Shown here: positions 7,001 to 17,083 of the stretch, piece after piece | Numbering within the stretch: position 1 is the first letter of the stretch | Layout: each line of letters begins with the position of its first letter | Source: Sphingomonas sp. CCH9-E2 | Lineage (GTDB): Bacteria > Pseudomonadota > Alphaproteobacteria > Sphingomonadales > Sphingomonadaceae | Assembly: GCF_001557215.1 (NCBI RefSeq) | Contig: NZ_LSJM01000242.1 | Location: 1 to 29,878 of the forward strand | DNA length: 29,878 bases | Direction of reading: 5' to 3' | Made by a program: the position numbers and the translations under genes | The notes under the pieces: model-generated | Database searches by the model: none | What the model was told of the DNA's origin: nothing | The model's input: only the letters and a program-made list of their open reading frames with translations

Positions 7001-9097
7001 ATGACCGCTTATCACACCCGCGCCGGGCTTTCGGTCGCTGCGCCGCTCGTCGCGTTTGTCGAGGAGCGGGTGCTGCCGCCGCTGGGCGTCGCTGCGGACC
7101 AGTGGTGGGCGGGCGCGGCCGATATCTTCGCCTGCTTTGCCCCGCGCAATCGCGACCTGCTGGCGGTGCGCGATGACCTGCAGGCACAGATCGATGCGTG
7201 GTGCGCGGCGGATCCGGTGCGCGCGACCGATCCTGCGGCGCAGGAGACGTTCCTGCGCGGCATCGGTTACCTGGTGCCGGAGCCGGGCGACTTCACCATC
7301 GGCACGCGCGATGTCGATGCCGAGATTGCGGCGATGGCCGGGCCGCAACTCGTGGTCCCCGCACTCAATGCCCGCTTCGTGCTCAACGCCGCCAATGCGC
7401 GCTGGGGCAGCCTGTACGACGCGCTGTACGGCACCGATGCGCTGCCCGGCGCTGCACAGCCGGGCGGCTATGATGCCGCACGTGGCGCGCAGGTGATCGC
7501 GGCGGCGAAGGCATTTCTGGACCAAGCGGTGCCGCTGAGCGGGCTGAGCTGGACAGAGTTCGCCGGTGGTGATCTGCCTCTCGCCGATCCCGGCCAATTC
7601 GTCGGTACGCGTGGCGAGTCGATGCTGTTCGCCCATAACGGCCTGCATATCGAGGTGGTGGTCGATCGCGCGCATCCGATCGGCGCGAGCGATCCGGCGG
7701 GCATCGCCGATGTGCTGCTCGAGGCGGCGCTCACCGCGATCGTCGATCTGGAGGATTCGATCGCGGCGGTGGATGCCGATGACAAGGTCGCTGCCTATGC
7801 CAACTGGCTCGGCCTGATGCGCGGCGACCTGACCGAGACGTTCGAGAAGGGCGGGCGGACGCTGACCCGCGACCTCGCCGCCGACCGCGTCTATCAGCGC
7901 CCGCACCAGAGCGACCTGACGCTGCCGGGCCGCAGCCTGTTGTTCGTGCGGAACGTCGGGCATCTGATGACCAACCCGGCGGTCCTGATCGACGGGGAAG
8001 AGGCGCCCGAAGGGATTCTCGACGCGATCGTCACCAGCACGATCGCACTGCACGACCTCAAAGGCCTTGGCCGCTTCCGCAACAGTCGGACCGGCAGCAT
8101 CTATATCGTCAAGCCCAAGATGCACGGAGCGGACGAATGCGCCTTCACCAACGACCTGTTCGACGCGGTGGAGGATCTGCTGGGCCTCGCCCGCCACACG
8201 ATCAAGGTCGGGGTGATGGACGAGGAGCGGCGGACCAGCGCCAACCTCGCCGCCTGCATCCATGCGGTGCGGGGGCGGATCGCCTTCATCAACACCGGAT
8301 TCCTCGACCGCACGGGTGACGAGATTCACACATCGATGCGCGCCGGGCCGATGATCCCCAAGGCGGAGATGAAGGGCAGCGCGTGGATCAAGGCCTATGA
8401 GGACCGCAATGTCCGCATCGGCCTGAAGCACGGCCTCTCGGGCCGGGCGCAGATCGGCAAGGGCATGTGGGCCGCGCCCGACCGCATGGCCGACATGATG
8501 GAGCAGAAGATCGCCCATCCGCTGAGCGGCGCGAATACCGCCTGGGTGCCATCGCCGACTGCCGCGACGCTGCATGCGATGCACTACCACAAGGTGGATG
8601 TCTTCGCCCGACAGCGGGAGATTGCGGCGGAGGCGGTGCCTGCCTTGTGCGACCTGTTGACCATCCCCGTGGCCGCGGGGCGCAACTGGACGCCGGAAGA
8701 GGTCGCGCGCGAGCTCGACAATAATGCGCAGGGCATTCTCGGCTATGTCGTGCGCTGGATCGATCAGGGCGTCGGCTGTTCCAAGGTGCCCGATATTCAC
8801 GATATCGGCCTGATGGAGGACCGCGCGACGCTGCGTATTTCGTCGCAGCATATCGCCAACTGGCTGCTGCACGGCGTCGCGACGGCGGCGGATGTCGATG
8901 CGGCGTTCGCGCGGATGGCGGCGAAGGTCGATGCGCAGAACGCCGACGACCCGCTGTATCGCCCGATGGCTGGCAACCCCGACAGCCTGGCGCTGCAGGC
9001 GGCGCGCGCGCTGGTGTTCGACGGTGTCGCGCAGCCCAGCGGCTATACCGAGCCGCTGCTGCACGCCTATCGTGCGCGGGTTAAGGCGCTGGACTGA
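7001..9097 (+). CDS. glcB: Malate synthase G
   Basis: A 698-residue monomeric malate synthase of the G type (E. coli GlcB is 723), condensing glyoxylate with acetyl-CoA to malate in the glyoxylate shunt; cytoplasmic. Signatures in order: [17 protein letters not shown] near residue 250, [16 protein letters not shown] near 315, YIVKPKMHG near 370, [32 protein letters not shown], and [13 protein letters not shown]. Asp607 in the last motif corresponds to the catalytic base by family comparison. The start at 7001 follows AGGAGG at 6991-6996 with good spacing. Isocitrate lyase is not in the window. The preceding 85-nt gap shows no terminator, so read-through from the marR-family gene is possible. 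The assignment is secure. Confidence 0.97.
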   Translation: MTAYHTRAGLSVAAPLVAFVEERVLPPLGVAADQWWAGAADIFACFAPRNRDLLAVRDDLQAQIDAWCAADPVRATDPAAQETFLRGIGYLVPEPGDFTIGTRDVDAEIAAMAGPQLVVPALNARFVLNAANARWGSLYDALYGTDALPGAAQPGGYDAARGAQVIAAAKAFLDQAVPLSGLSWTEFAGGDLPLADPGQFVGTRGESMLFAHNGLHIEVVVDRAHPIGASDPAGIADVLLEAALTAIVDLEDSIAAVDADDKVAAYANWLGLMRGDLTETFEKGGRTLTRDLAADRVYQRPHQSDLTLPGRSLLFVRNVGHLMTNPAVLIDGEEAPEGILDAIVTSTIALHDLKGLGRFRNSRTGSIYIVKPKMHGADECAFTNDLFDAVEDLLGLARHTIKVGVMDEERRTSANLAACIHAVRGRIAFINTGFLDRTGDEIHTSMRAGPMIPKAEMKGSAWIKAYEDRNVRIGLKHGLSGRAQIGKGMWAAPDRMADMMEQKIAHPLSGANTAWVPSPTAATLHAMHYHKVDVFARQREIAAEAVPALCDLLTIPVAAGRNWTPEEVARELDNNAQGILGYVVRWIDQGVGCSKVPDIHDIGLMEDRATLRISSQHIANWLLHGVATAADVDAAFARMAAKVDAQNADDPLYRPMAGNPDSLALQAARALVFDGVAQPSGYTEPLLHAYRARVKALD

Positions 9098-9200
9098 TGT
9101 GACATTGAACCTTCCGCCGGCTGGCACGTTGCGCTAGCGATCGGGTTACGTGCTGTCTGAATGTGGCGCGATCCCAGCGGGAGGCGGGACTATTTCGGGC

Positions 9201-11324
9201 GTGCGTCTGGTCTTTGTGTTGCTGGCAAGCGCTGCGTTCGTCCCGGGCGTGGCGCTTGCGCAGATCGATAGCGCCGCGGGCAAGCCCGGCCAGGGTGCGC
9301 CCGCGCGCGATCCCAAACCGCCCGAACAGACCGCCCCTGCGCCGGATGCCAAGCCGATCGTGTCGGACGATGAATTCTCCGCAGCGCTGCCGCAACTGTC
9401 CGACGATATGGATGCGCCGCTCGAGGAAATGACCCCGCCGGCCCCGCCGATCGCCCCGGTCGAGCCGATCGAGGACGCGCCGCCGCTCGACGAAGCTGGA
9501 GCCGAGGCGGAGATCGCTGCGCCGCTGCCGCCGCTTTCCGCGTTCGACATCACCCCGATTGCCGAACCGGTCGCCGTCAACGATGAAGCGGCGGTCGAAA
9601 TCCGCTATGCCACCCGCGTCACCGGGCTGGAGGAGATCGGGCTGGAGGATCAGTTCCGGGACCTGTCGGCACTGGAGGATGGCGACGGCGTTGCTGCCAA
9701 CGCCGCGATCATCGGCGCGCGGGCGCGCGAGGATGAAGGGCTGGCGGTGCGGCTGATGAAGTCGCTCGGCTATTATGACGCGACCGCCATCTCATCGATC
9801 GAGCAGACGCCGCAGGGCGACCGCCCGGTCACCGCGACGGTCGCGGCCGTGCCGGGGCCGCTCTACACATTCGGCGAAATCCGCGTCGAGGCCGACCCGA
9901 CCGTGCCGCCTGCGCTGATCGCCGACAATCTGAAACTGCGCAGCGGCGAGCCGATCGACGCGGTGCGCGTGCAGGCAGCGGAAGCGGCGGTCAGCGTCGC
10001 GTTGCCGCAAAATGGCTATCCCTTTGCCGAGGTCGGCCAGCGCGACATCCTGCTCGATGAGACGACGCGCACCGGCGACTATACGCTGCCGGTGGCGATC
10101 GGTCCGCGCGCCCGCTTCGGCGGCATCCGGACCGAGGGCGACAGCGTATTGCCGCCCGACCATATCGGCGTGCTCACCCGCTTCAACCGCGCCGATCTGT
10201 ATGACAGTCGCAAGGTCGACGATTTGCGCGACGCGCTGATCGCGACCAGCCTGTTCTCGACCGTGTCGGTCGAGCCGGTGAAGACCGGCCAGACCAACCC
10301 CGACGGGACCGAGGCGGTCGACCTGCTGGTGCGCCAGGCCAAGGGTCCGCCGCGCACGCTGGCAGGCGAGGTCGGATACAGCACCGGTCAGGGCTTCCGC
10401 GCCGAGGTCAGCTGGACCCACCGCAACCTGTTCCCGCCCGAAGGCGCGGTGATCGCGACGGGAATTCTCGGCACGCAGGAACAGGGCGCGTCGGCGACCT
10501 TCCGCCGCTCCAATGCCGGGCAGCGTGACCGCACCTTCCAGATCGTCGCCTCGGCGCTGCGTTCGAATGTCGAGGCGTTTACCGGTCTGACCGGCACATT
10601 GTCGGCGCGCGTCTCCTATGACTCGACCCCGATCTGGCAGAAGAAGCTGACCTATGCCTATGGCGTCGAACTGGTCGGGACGAGCGAGGACCGGTTCGAC
10701 TTCACCCGCAACCTGCGCGAGCGTGGCGTCTATTTCATCGCCGCGGTGCCGCTGTTCGCGGGGTGGGACCAGTCGGACAATCTGCTCAACCCGACGCGCG
10801 GCTGGCGGCTCAAGCTGAACCTCAGCCCCGAAACATCGGTGCGTGGCACCGCGCGCCCCTATGCCCGCGCGCAAGTGGAGGGGACGATCTATCAGCCGGT
10901 GACCGACAGCATCGTGCTCGCCGGACGCGCGCGGTTCGGCACGATCCAGGGGATCGACCGCAACGACCTCGCCCCGTCGCGGCGTTACTATGCCGGCGGC
11001 GGCGGATCGGTGCGCGGGTTCGGTTATCAGGAGCTTGGGCCCCGCACGCCCGATGGCAAGCCGGTTGGCGGGCGGAGTTTCAACGAGTTCGCGGTCGAGG
11101 CGCGCTATCGCTTCGGCAATTTCGGGATCGTGCCCTTCCTCGACGCTGGGCAAGTCTATGAGGAATCGCTGCCGCAGCTCAGTCGCATCCGCTTCGGCGC
11201 GGGTATCGGCGGGCGCTTCTACACCAATTTCGGCCCGATGCGGCTCGACATCGCCACCCCGATCGCGCGCAAGCCGGGCGAGAGCAAGGTCGCGCTGTAT
11301 ATCTCGATCGGGCAGGCGTTCTGA
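9201..11324 (+). CDS. tamA: Outer-membrane translocation/assembly protein TamA
   Basis: A 707-residue Omp85-superfamily outer-membrane protein, partner of TamB in assembling autotransporters and other outer-membrane proteins or moving phospholipid. The GTG at 9201 gives a clean signal peptide, MRLVFVLLASAAFVPG with cleavage after VALA; an upstream GTG at 9150 would bury it behind 17 residues. Residues about 25-125 form a proline/alanine/acidic low-complexity stretch. POTRA-like domains follow from about 130 to 355 (e.g. GPLYTFGEIRVEAD, GPRARFGGIRTEGD). The C-terminal half is the surface-antigen beta-barrel with the conserved YYAGGGGSVRGFGYQELGP motif and a terminal aromatic residue (SIGQAF). 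The stop overlaps the tamB start by one base (TGATG), so the two are translationally coupled. No strong ribosome site is visible for either start. Confidence 0.93.
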   Translation: MRLVFVLLASAAFVPGVALAQIDSAAGKPGQGAPARDPKPPEQTAPAPDAKPIVSDDEFSAALPQLSDDMDAPLEEMTPPAPPIAPVEPIEDAPPLDEAGAEAEIAAPLPPLSAFDITPIAEPVAVNDEAAVEIRYATRVTGLEEIGLEDQFRDLSALEDGDGVAANAAIIGARAREDEGLAVRLMKSLGYYDATAISSIEQTPQGDRPVTATVAAVPGPLYTFGEIRVEADPTVPPALIADNLKLRSGEPIDAVRVQAAEAAVSVALPQNGYPFAEVGQRDILLDETTRTGDYTLPVAIGPRARFGGIRTEGDSVLPPDHIGVLTRFNRADLYDSRKVDDLRDALIATSLFSTVSVEPVKTGQTNPDGTEAVDLLVRQAKGPPRTLAGEVGYSTGQGFRAEVSWTHRNLFPPEGAVIATGILGTQEQGASATFRRSNAGQRDRTFQIVASALRSNVEAFTGLTGTLSARVSYDSTPIWQKKLTYAYGVELVGTSEDRFDFTRNLRERGVYFIAAVPLFAGWDQSDNLLNPTRGWRLKLNLSPETSVRGTARPYARAQVEGTIYQPVTDSIVLAGRARFGTIQGIDRNDLAPSRRYYAGGGGSVRGFGYQELGPRTPDGKPVGGRSFNEFAVEARYRFGNFGIVPFLDAGQVYEESLPQLSRIRFGAGIGGRFYTNFGPMRLDIATPIARKPGESKVALYISIGQAF

Positions 11325-14300
11325 TGGCCGACGTGGCACCTGAGGCCGAGGTTGTCGTGGTCCAGCGGCCACTGTGGCAGCGCGTCGCGAAATGGACAGC
11401 GATCGGCCTCGCCAGCCTGATCGCGCTGCTGCTAGCCGCTGTCGCAATCCTCGACACAGGCGTCGGGCATCGCTTCGTCGCGGACCGGCTGGCGGGATAC
11501 ACGGCTGCGTCGGGCCTGAACATCAAGGTCGGGCGGATCGAAGGATCGATCTACGGCGCGATGGTGCTGCGCGACGTGCGCGTCAGCGATCCCAAGGGCG
11601 TGTTCGCGACCTCGCCGCGCATCGCGCTCGACTGGCGGCCCTTCGCCTTCCTCAACAACCATGTCGACATCCGTTCGGCGACCAGCCCGCTGGTGCGCGT
11701 GGCGCGGTTGCCCGAACTCAAGCCCGGTGCCGATCCGAACGCGCCGATGCTGCCCGATCTCGATATCGACATTGCGCGGTTGAACATCGACCGATTGGTG
11801 CTGGAAGCGCCGGTCGCCGGACAGCGCCACATCGCGACGCTGGCGGGCGAGGCGAAGATCGCCGACCGCCGCGCGCGGGTGATCGTCAATGGGCGCACGC
11901 TCGGGCGGACCGGTGGCGATGCGCTGGCGCTCGTGCTCGATGCGGTGCCGGACGACGACAAGCTCGACCTGCGCGCCGACCTCAATGCGCCGGTTGGCGG
12001 GCTGGTCGCGGGGCTGGCGGGACTCGAAGCACCGCTCGCCGTGCAGGTGCGCGGCGCGGGCAGTTGGTCCAACTGGCAGGGGCGGGCGATCGGTCGGCTT
12101 GGCACAGGCGAGCTTGCCGATCTGCGTATCGCCGCGCGCAACGGCAATGTTCAGGTTCGCGGCATGACCCAGCCCGGCCTGTATCTGAAAGGACCGGTCG
12201 AGCGGCTGAGCGCGGGCGGAATGCAGGTCGCGCTCGATGCCACGCTGGACCAGCGTCGCGCCGATACGCGGCTGCGGCTGCGCTCGCGGGCGATGGCGCT
12301 GATGACGATGGGCACTATCGATCTCGGGCAAAGCCGCTTCGACCAGTTCCGGGTCGAGGCGATGCTGCTCACCCCCGGTGCGATCGCGCCCAACCTCAAT
12401 GGTCGCTCGGTCGCGGGTGAGGTTGCGCTCAACGGCCCGTTCGCGACACCGACGGTCGACTACAAGCTGAAGGCCGCCGCGCTCGGCTTTGGCGAGACGG
12501 TGGTCGAGCGGCTCTATGCCGAGGGGCTGGCGACGGTGAATGCCGACCGCATCCTGATCCCGGTCAAGGCACAGGCGGCGCGCATTTCCGGCCTCAATGC
12601 CGCGGCTGGCGGTCTGCTAACCAATGTCACGCTGGCGGGCGATCTGGCGATCACCGGCGACCAGATCCTGTCGGAGAATCTCCGCATCCGCTCCGACCGG
12701 ATCGATGCGACCGCGATCCTCGCTGCCGACATGGGCACCGGGCGCTACACCGGCGCGCTCAAGGGGCGGGTGAATGACTATCAGATCGACGGCATCGGTA
12801 TCGTCAATCTTGAGACCGACGCCGACCTCTATGCTGCGGCAGGCGGCGGCTGGGGCATCAAGGGGCGGATCGTCGGGCGCAGCACGCGCCTTTTCAACGA
12901 TGGCGTGCGCAGCTTCCTCGGCGGAAATGCAGTTGCGCGCGTGTCGCTCGATTTCGGGCCGGACGGCATCATCCGCTTCAGCGACCTCAAGGTTGCAGCG
13001 CCGCTGTTCCGGGTGATCCGGGGATCGGGTCGCTATGATCCCGCCGGGCCGCTCAGCCTGACGGCCGATGCGTGGTCGAACGCCTATGGTCCGCTGTCCG
13101 CCCGCGTGACGGGCAGCCTCACCCGCCCGGTCGTGAACCTGCGCGCGCCGCGTCCGGGTGTCGGCGTCGGCCTTGCCAATCTCGAGGCGCGGATCGTCGG
13201 CGACAATGGCGCCTATGCCGTCGATGCCAAGGGGGACACGAGCTATGGTCCCTTTACCGCCGACGTGCTGGTGCGGACCGGCCAGCGGCTCGCGATCGAC
13301 GTGCGCAGCGGGCGTTTTGCCGGTGCGGATTTCAAGGGCCAGCTGGTCCAGACTGCAGCCGGGCCGTTCGACGGCAATCTGAGCTTTGCCGGATCGGGCC
13401 TCGACGGATCGGTCGCGCTGTCGGCGGCGGGGCAGTACCAGCGGGCAGTGGTGCGCGCGACCGCGAACAACGCCAAGATCCCGGGCGACATGGAGCTGAC
13501 GATCGGTCGCGCGATCATCAACGGCACCGCGATCCTCTATGACGACGCCCCCGCCATCACTGGCGAGGCGCAGGTCGCGAATCTTCGAAACGCGCAGGTC
13601 ACGGTCACCCGCGCGCGGGCCAAGATCGATTATCGCGGCGGCAAGGGCAGCGCGCAGGCGCTGGTCGAAGGATCGACCGCCGTCCCGTTCCGCATCGCCG
13701 CCAATGCGCGGTTCGAGCCCAATCTGTGGCGCGTGGCGTTGGCCGGACGCGCGAACAATATCGGGTTCAAGACCGCGCAGCCGGCGCAGATCGCCGTTGC
13801 CGGATCGACCTATACGCTCGCGCCCGCGCGGATCGACTTCGATCAGGGCAGCATGCGCCTGTCGGGCAATTGGGGCGAGGGGCTGCGCATTCAGGCACGG
13901 CTCGACAAGCTCGACCTGTCGGTCGCCAACGCGCTGTCGCGCACGGCGGGGCTGGGCGGCACGGTGACCGGCGCACTTGATTTCAGCCAGGCCAGCGACG
14001 CAACCTTCCCGCAGGCGATTGCGCGGCTCAATGTCAGCAACTTTACCCGCTCCAGCCTGGGCGGGGTTTCGTCGCCGGTGGATATCAGCTTCGTCGGGCG
14101 CCTGCTGCCCGATGGCGGCGACGCGCGCGCGTTGATCAAGCGTGGATCGACCACGATCGGGCGGATGGTCGCCAGCCTGCAGCCGCTGGGACCCGGCGCG
14201 GGGAGCTGGACCACGCGCCTGCTCGCCGCGCCGCTGTCGGGCGGTATTCGCTATAACGGCCCGTCTTCGGTGCTGTTCTCGATGGCGGGCTTCCCCAATC

Positions 14301-15520
14301 AGAGCCTGTCGGGCCCGGTCGCGCTCGCCGCCGACTTCTCGGGCCAGGTGCGTGCGCCGCAGCTCGCCGGGCAGCTGCGCGGCGAAAAGCTGACCTATGA
14401 GAACGAAACCTGGGGCACGCGCCTGTCGCAGATGTCGGTGCAGGGGCGGTTCGACAGTGACTCGCTCGATATCGAACAGATCGAGGCGGTGGCGGGCAAT
14501 GGCCGCCTGACCGCATCGGGCACGATCGGCCTGTCCGCCGAACAGGGCTTTCCGATCGACATCACCGCGCGCTTCCGCAACGCTCGCCTTGCGCGCAGCG
14601 CGTCGCTCGGAGCGACTGCGACCGGCCAGCTACGCATCACCAACGGCCTCGATGGCGGGTTGATCGAGGGGCGGATCATCATCCCCGAGGCGCGCTATCA
14701 GATCATCCGCCAGGGTGCCGCCGAGGTACCCGAACTGACTGGCGTCTATCGCAAGAGCGAGCTGACCGGGGATGGCAGGCGCCCGGTGCGCGCCAAGCCG
14801 GTCGGCATCTTCAAGCTCAATGTCAGCATCGTCGCCGACAACCGCCTGTTCGTGTCGGGCATGGGGCTGGAGTCCGAATGGAGCGCACGGATGCAGGTGA
14901 CCGGCACCTCCGCATCGCCGATCGTCACCGGCGAGGCGCGCGTGGTGCGCGGTACCTACAGCTTCGCCAGCCGCCGGTTCGAACTGACGCGCGGGATCGT
15001 GAGTTTCGAGGGCGGGCCGCTCGCCGATCCGCAGATCAACATCGCCGCGAGCACGACGGCAGAGGGCGTCACCGCCAACATCAACATCACCGGCAGCGGC
15101 CAGGTGCCGCGCATCGCCTTCAACTCGACCCCCAGCCTGCCCCAGGACGAGGTGCTTTCGCGGCTGCTGTTCGGCAGCTCGGTCACCAATCTGTCCGCGA
15201 CCGAGGCGATCCAGCTCGCCGCCGCGCTGAACTCGCTCCGCGCGACCGGCGGCGGCCTCAACCCGCTTGGCCAGCTGCGCTCGGCGGCGGGAATCGACCG
15301 GCTCCGCATCCTCGGTGAAGACGACACCACCGGGCGCGGCATGGCGCTGGCGGCCGGCCAGTACCTGACCGACGACATCTATGTGGAGATCATCACCGAT
15401 GCCCGCGGCTTCACCGCGGTGCAGCTGGAGATCGCACTGACCCGCGCGCTCAGCCTGTTGTCACAGACGGGATCGTTCGGCGGGTCGCGGGCAGGGTTGA
15501 AATACTCGAAGGATTACTGA
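11324..15520 (+). CDS. tamB: Translocation and assembly module inner-membrane protein TamB
   Basis: A 1398-residue TamB/DUF490 protein (E. coli TamB is 1259), anchored in the inner membrane and spanning the periplasm as a long beta-taco to reach TamA. After about 20 cytoplasmic residues there is one transmembrane helix (IGLASLIALLLAAVAIL, about residues 27-43). There follow about 1300 residues of repetitive beta-rich sequence with many LNAPVGG- and GxLxx-type strands. The conserved C-terminal DUF490 domain includes SLPQDEVLSRLLFGSSV, ATEAIQLAAALNSL, and a terminal region ending GGSRAGLKYSKDY. It begins on the last base of the tamA stop. The gap to the next gene is only 62 nt. The assignment is secure from size, topology and partner. 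Confidence 0.95.
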   Translation: MADVAPEAEVVVVQRPLWQRVAKWTAIGLASLIALLLAAVAILDTGVGHRFVADRLAGYTAASGLNIKVGRIEGSIYGAMVLRDVRVSDPKGVFATSPRIALDWRPFAFLNNHVDIRSATSPLVRVARLPELKPGADPNAPMLPDLDIDIARLNIDRLVLEAPVAGQRHIATLAGEAKIADRRARVIVNGRTLGRTGGDALALVLDAVPDDDKLDLRADLNAPVGGLVAGLAGLEAPLAVQVRGAGSWSNWQGRAIGRLGTGELADLRIAARNGNVQVRGMTQPGLYLKGPVERLSAGGMQVALDATLDQRRADTRLRLRSRAMALMTMGTIDLGQSRFDQFRVEAMLLTPGAIAPNLNGRSVAGEVALNGPFATPTVDYKLKAAALGFGETVVERLYAEGLATVNADRILIPVKAQAARISGLNAAAGGLLTNVTLAGDLAITGDQILSENLRIRSDRIDATAILAADMGTGRYTGALKGRVNDYQIDGIGIVNLETDADLYAAAGGGWGIKGRIVGRSTRLFNDGVRSFLGGNAVARVSLDFGPDGIIRFSDLKVAAPLFRVIRGSGRYDPAGPLSLTADAWSNAYGPLSARVTGSLTRPVVNLRAPRPGVGVGLANLEARIVGDNGAYAVDAKGDTSYGPFTADVLVRTGQRLAIDVRSGRFAGADFKGQLVQTAAGPFDGNLSFAGSGLDGSVALSAAGQYQRAVVRATANNAKIPGDMELTIGRAIINGTAILYDDAPAITGEAQVANLRNAQVTVTRARAKIDYRGGKGSAQALVEGSTAVPFRIAANARFEPNLWRVALAGRANNIGFKTAQPAQIAVAGSTYTLAPARIDFDQGSMRLSGNWGEGLRIQARLDKLDLSVANALSRTAGLGGTVTGALDFSQASDATFPQAIARLNVSNFTRSSLGGVSSPVDISFVGRLLPDGGDARALIKRGSTTIGRMVASLQPLGPGAGSWTTRLLAAPLSGGIRYNGPSSVLFSMAGFPNQSLSGPVALAADFSGQVRAPQLAGQLRGEKLTYENETWGTRLSQMSVQGRFDSDSLDIEQIEAVAGNGRLTASGTIGLSAEQGFPIDITARFRNARLARSASLGATATGQLRITNGLDGGLIEGRIIIPEARYQIIRQGAAEVPELTGVYRKSELTGDGRRPVRAKPVGIFKLNVSIVADNRLFVSGMGLESEWSARMQVTGTSASPIVTGEARVVRGTYSFASRRFELTRGIVSFEGGPLADPQINIAASTTAEGVTANINITGSGQVPRIAFNSTPSLPQDEVLSRLLFGSSVTNLSATEAIQLAAALNSLRATGGGLNPLGQLRSAAGIDRLRILGEDDTTGRGMALAAGQYLTDDIYVEIITDARGFTAVQLEIALTRALSLLSQTGSFGGSRAGLKYSKDY

Positions 15521-15544
15521 GCGACCAACGCCCCATTGCGCTCA

Positions 15545-15562
15545 ACTTACACGCATGTAAGT
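15545..15562. promoter_or_regulatory. Inverted repeat upstream of the flavin monooxygenase, probable TetR-type operator
   Basis: ACTTACA-CGCA-TGTAAGT has perfect 7-bp arms around 4 bases and ends 20 nt before the ATG, directly upstream of the GGGAGAG ribosome site. A TTGCGC at 15536-15541 and TAAGTA at 15558-15563 with a 16-nt spacer could be promoter elements overlapped by the repeat. TetR-family repressors often use TTACA/TGTAA-armed sites. No regulator gene is adjacent, so any repressor would act in trans. Confidence 0.5.
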
Positions 15563-15582
15563 ATCCGGTTCGGGAGAGCGCG

Positions 15583-17058
15583 ATGGCCGAGCATTTCGAC
15601 GTGGTGGTGGTGGGTGCCGGGATTTCCGGTATCGGCGCGGGATACTTCCTCCAGCGCGACTGCCCGGATCACTCCTATGTGATCCTGGAGGGGCGGGAAC
15701 GGCTGGGCGGAACCTGGGACCTGTTCCGCTATCCCGGTATCCGCTCCGACAGCGACATGTACACGCTCGGCTACAGCTTCAAGCCGTGGACGGAGGCGAA
15801 GGCGATCGCCGATGGACCTTCGATCCTGCGCTATCTCGATGAAACCGCGCGCGAACATGGCATCGACCGGCATATCCGTCACCAGCACCGCGTCGTTGCG
15901 GCAAGCTGGTCGACGCCCGACGCGCGCTGGACGGTGACGGTCGAGCGCGGGGCGGAGCGGGAGCGCGTGGAGTTCACCTGCAACTTCCTCTTCATGTGCT
16001 CGGGCTATTATAATTACGAGGCTGGGTACTTGCCCCATTTCGAGGGGCGCGAAGATTTCTCGGGCACGATCGTCCATCCGCAGCATTGGCCGGAGGCGCT
16101 GGATTATGCCGGCAAGCGCGTCGTCGTGATCGGATCGGGCGCGACTGCAGTTACGCTGGTGCCGGAAATGGCGAAGACGGCGGCGCATGTGACGATGCTG
16201 CAGCGCTCGCCCACCTATATCGTGTCGCGGCCCAGCGAGGATGGCATCGCCAACTGGCTGCGGCGCAGACTGCCCGCCAAGCTCGCCTATCGCCTGACCC
16301 GGTTAAAGAATGTCGGGATGCAGCAATTCTTCTACCGCATCGCGCGCAAGAAGCCGCAGCAGACCAAGGAGCGGATCGTGCAGATGGTCCGCGACGAGCT
16401 GGGGCCGGACTATGACGTCGCGACGCATTTCACGCCCAGCTATAATCCATGGGACCAGCGCATCTGCCTCGTCCCCGATGCCGATCTGTTCGCCGCGATT
16501 CGCGAGCGCCGGGCGTCGGTTGTAACCGACCATATCGAGCGGTTCGAGGCGGATGGCATACGCCTGAAGTCGGGCGAGCTGCTGCCCGCTGACATCATCG
16601 TCACCGCGACGGGGCTCGACCTGCAATTGATGGGCGGGGTGCCGTTCACCGTCGATGGACAGCGGGTCGAGCCGGCGCAGTCGCTGGGCTACAAGGCGAT
16701 GATGTATTCGGACATTCCGAACCTCGCCTCGTCGTTCGGCTATACCAATGCCAGCTGGACGCTGAAGTCCGACCTGACCTGCGCCTATGTCGCCCGCCTG
16801 CTCAACACGATGAAGAAGCGCGGGATGCGGCAGGCGACGCCGCGCGTCGGGGCGGACGTAACGCGGGAGGATTTCCTCAGCTTCACCTCCGGCTATGTCC
16901 AGCGCGCGATCGACCGCTTCCCCAAACAGGGCGACAAGCGCCCTTGGCGGGTCCACCAGAATTACACGCTCGACCTGATCGACCTGAAGTTTGGCGGGAT
17001 CGATGACGGGATGGAGTTTTCCAACCCCGAACCGGCGCGGGTGCGCGAACTGGCGTAG
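15583..17058 (+). CDS. FAD-dependent monooxygenase, Baeyer-Villiger type
   Basis: A 491-residue cytoplasmic flavoprotein oxygenase using NAD(P)H and O2. The N-terminal FAD Rossmann motif is GAGISG (residues 11-16), followed by the GGTWDLFRYPGIRSD active-site stretch. The Baeyer-Villiger fingerprint FxGxxxHxxxWP is exact: Phe159, Gly161, His165, Trp169, Pro170. The second nucleotide-binding motif GSGATA (184-189) would bind NADPH, and TATGLD lies near residue 345. It is close in length and motifs to the EthA group, which oxidises ketones or thioethers; the substrate cannot be read from sequence. It stands alone between tamB and the trehalose operon, with its own inverted-repeat operator. GGGAGAG precedes the ATG at 15583. 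Confidence 0.9.
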   Translation: MAEHFDVVVVGAGISGIGAGYFLQRDCPDHSYVILEGRERLGGTWDLFRYPGIRSDSDMYTLGYSFKPWTEAKAIADGPSILRYLDETAREHGIDRHIRHQHRVVAASWSTPDARWTVTVERGAERERVEFTCNFLFMCSGYYNYEAGYLPHFEGREDFSGTIVHPQHWPEALDYAGKRVVVIGSGATAVTLVPEMAKTAAHVTMLQRSPTYIVSRPSEDGIANWLRRRLPAKLAYRLTRLKNVGMQQFFYRIARKKPQQTKERIVQMVRDELGPDYDVATHFTPSYNPWDQRICLVPDADLFAAIRERRASVVTDHIERFEADGIRLKSGELLPADIIVTATGLDLQLMGGVPFTVDGQRVEPAQSLGYKAMMYSDIPNLASSFGYTNASWTLKSDLTCAYVARLLNTMKKRGMRQATPRVGADVTREDFLSFTSGYVQRAIDRFPKQGDKRPWRVHQNYTLDLIDLKFGGIDDGMEFSNPEPARVRELA

Positions 17059-17083
17059 CAGAAGCGGCCGCTCCGTTCGTTGC

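Noticed and set aside
6947..9127. A 726-codon open frame antisense to malate synthase G
   Set aside because: It has no recognisable domain, is rich in Arg/His/Gln as expected from the antisense of GC-rich codons, and is fully explained by glcB, whose motifs are intact.
9150..9200. Upstream GTG start for TamA
   Set aside because: It would put 17 residues before the hydrophobic signal peptide; no better ribosome site supports it. Not fully excluded.
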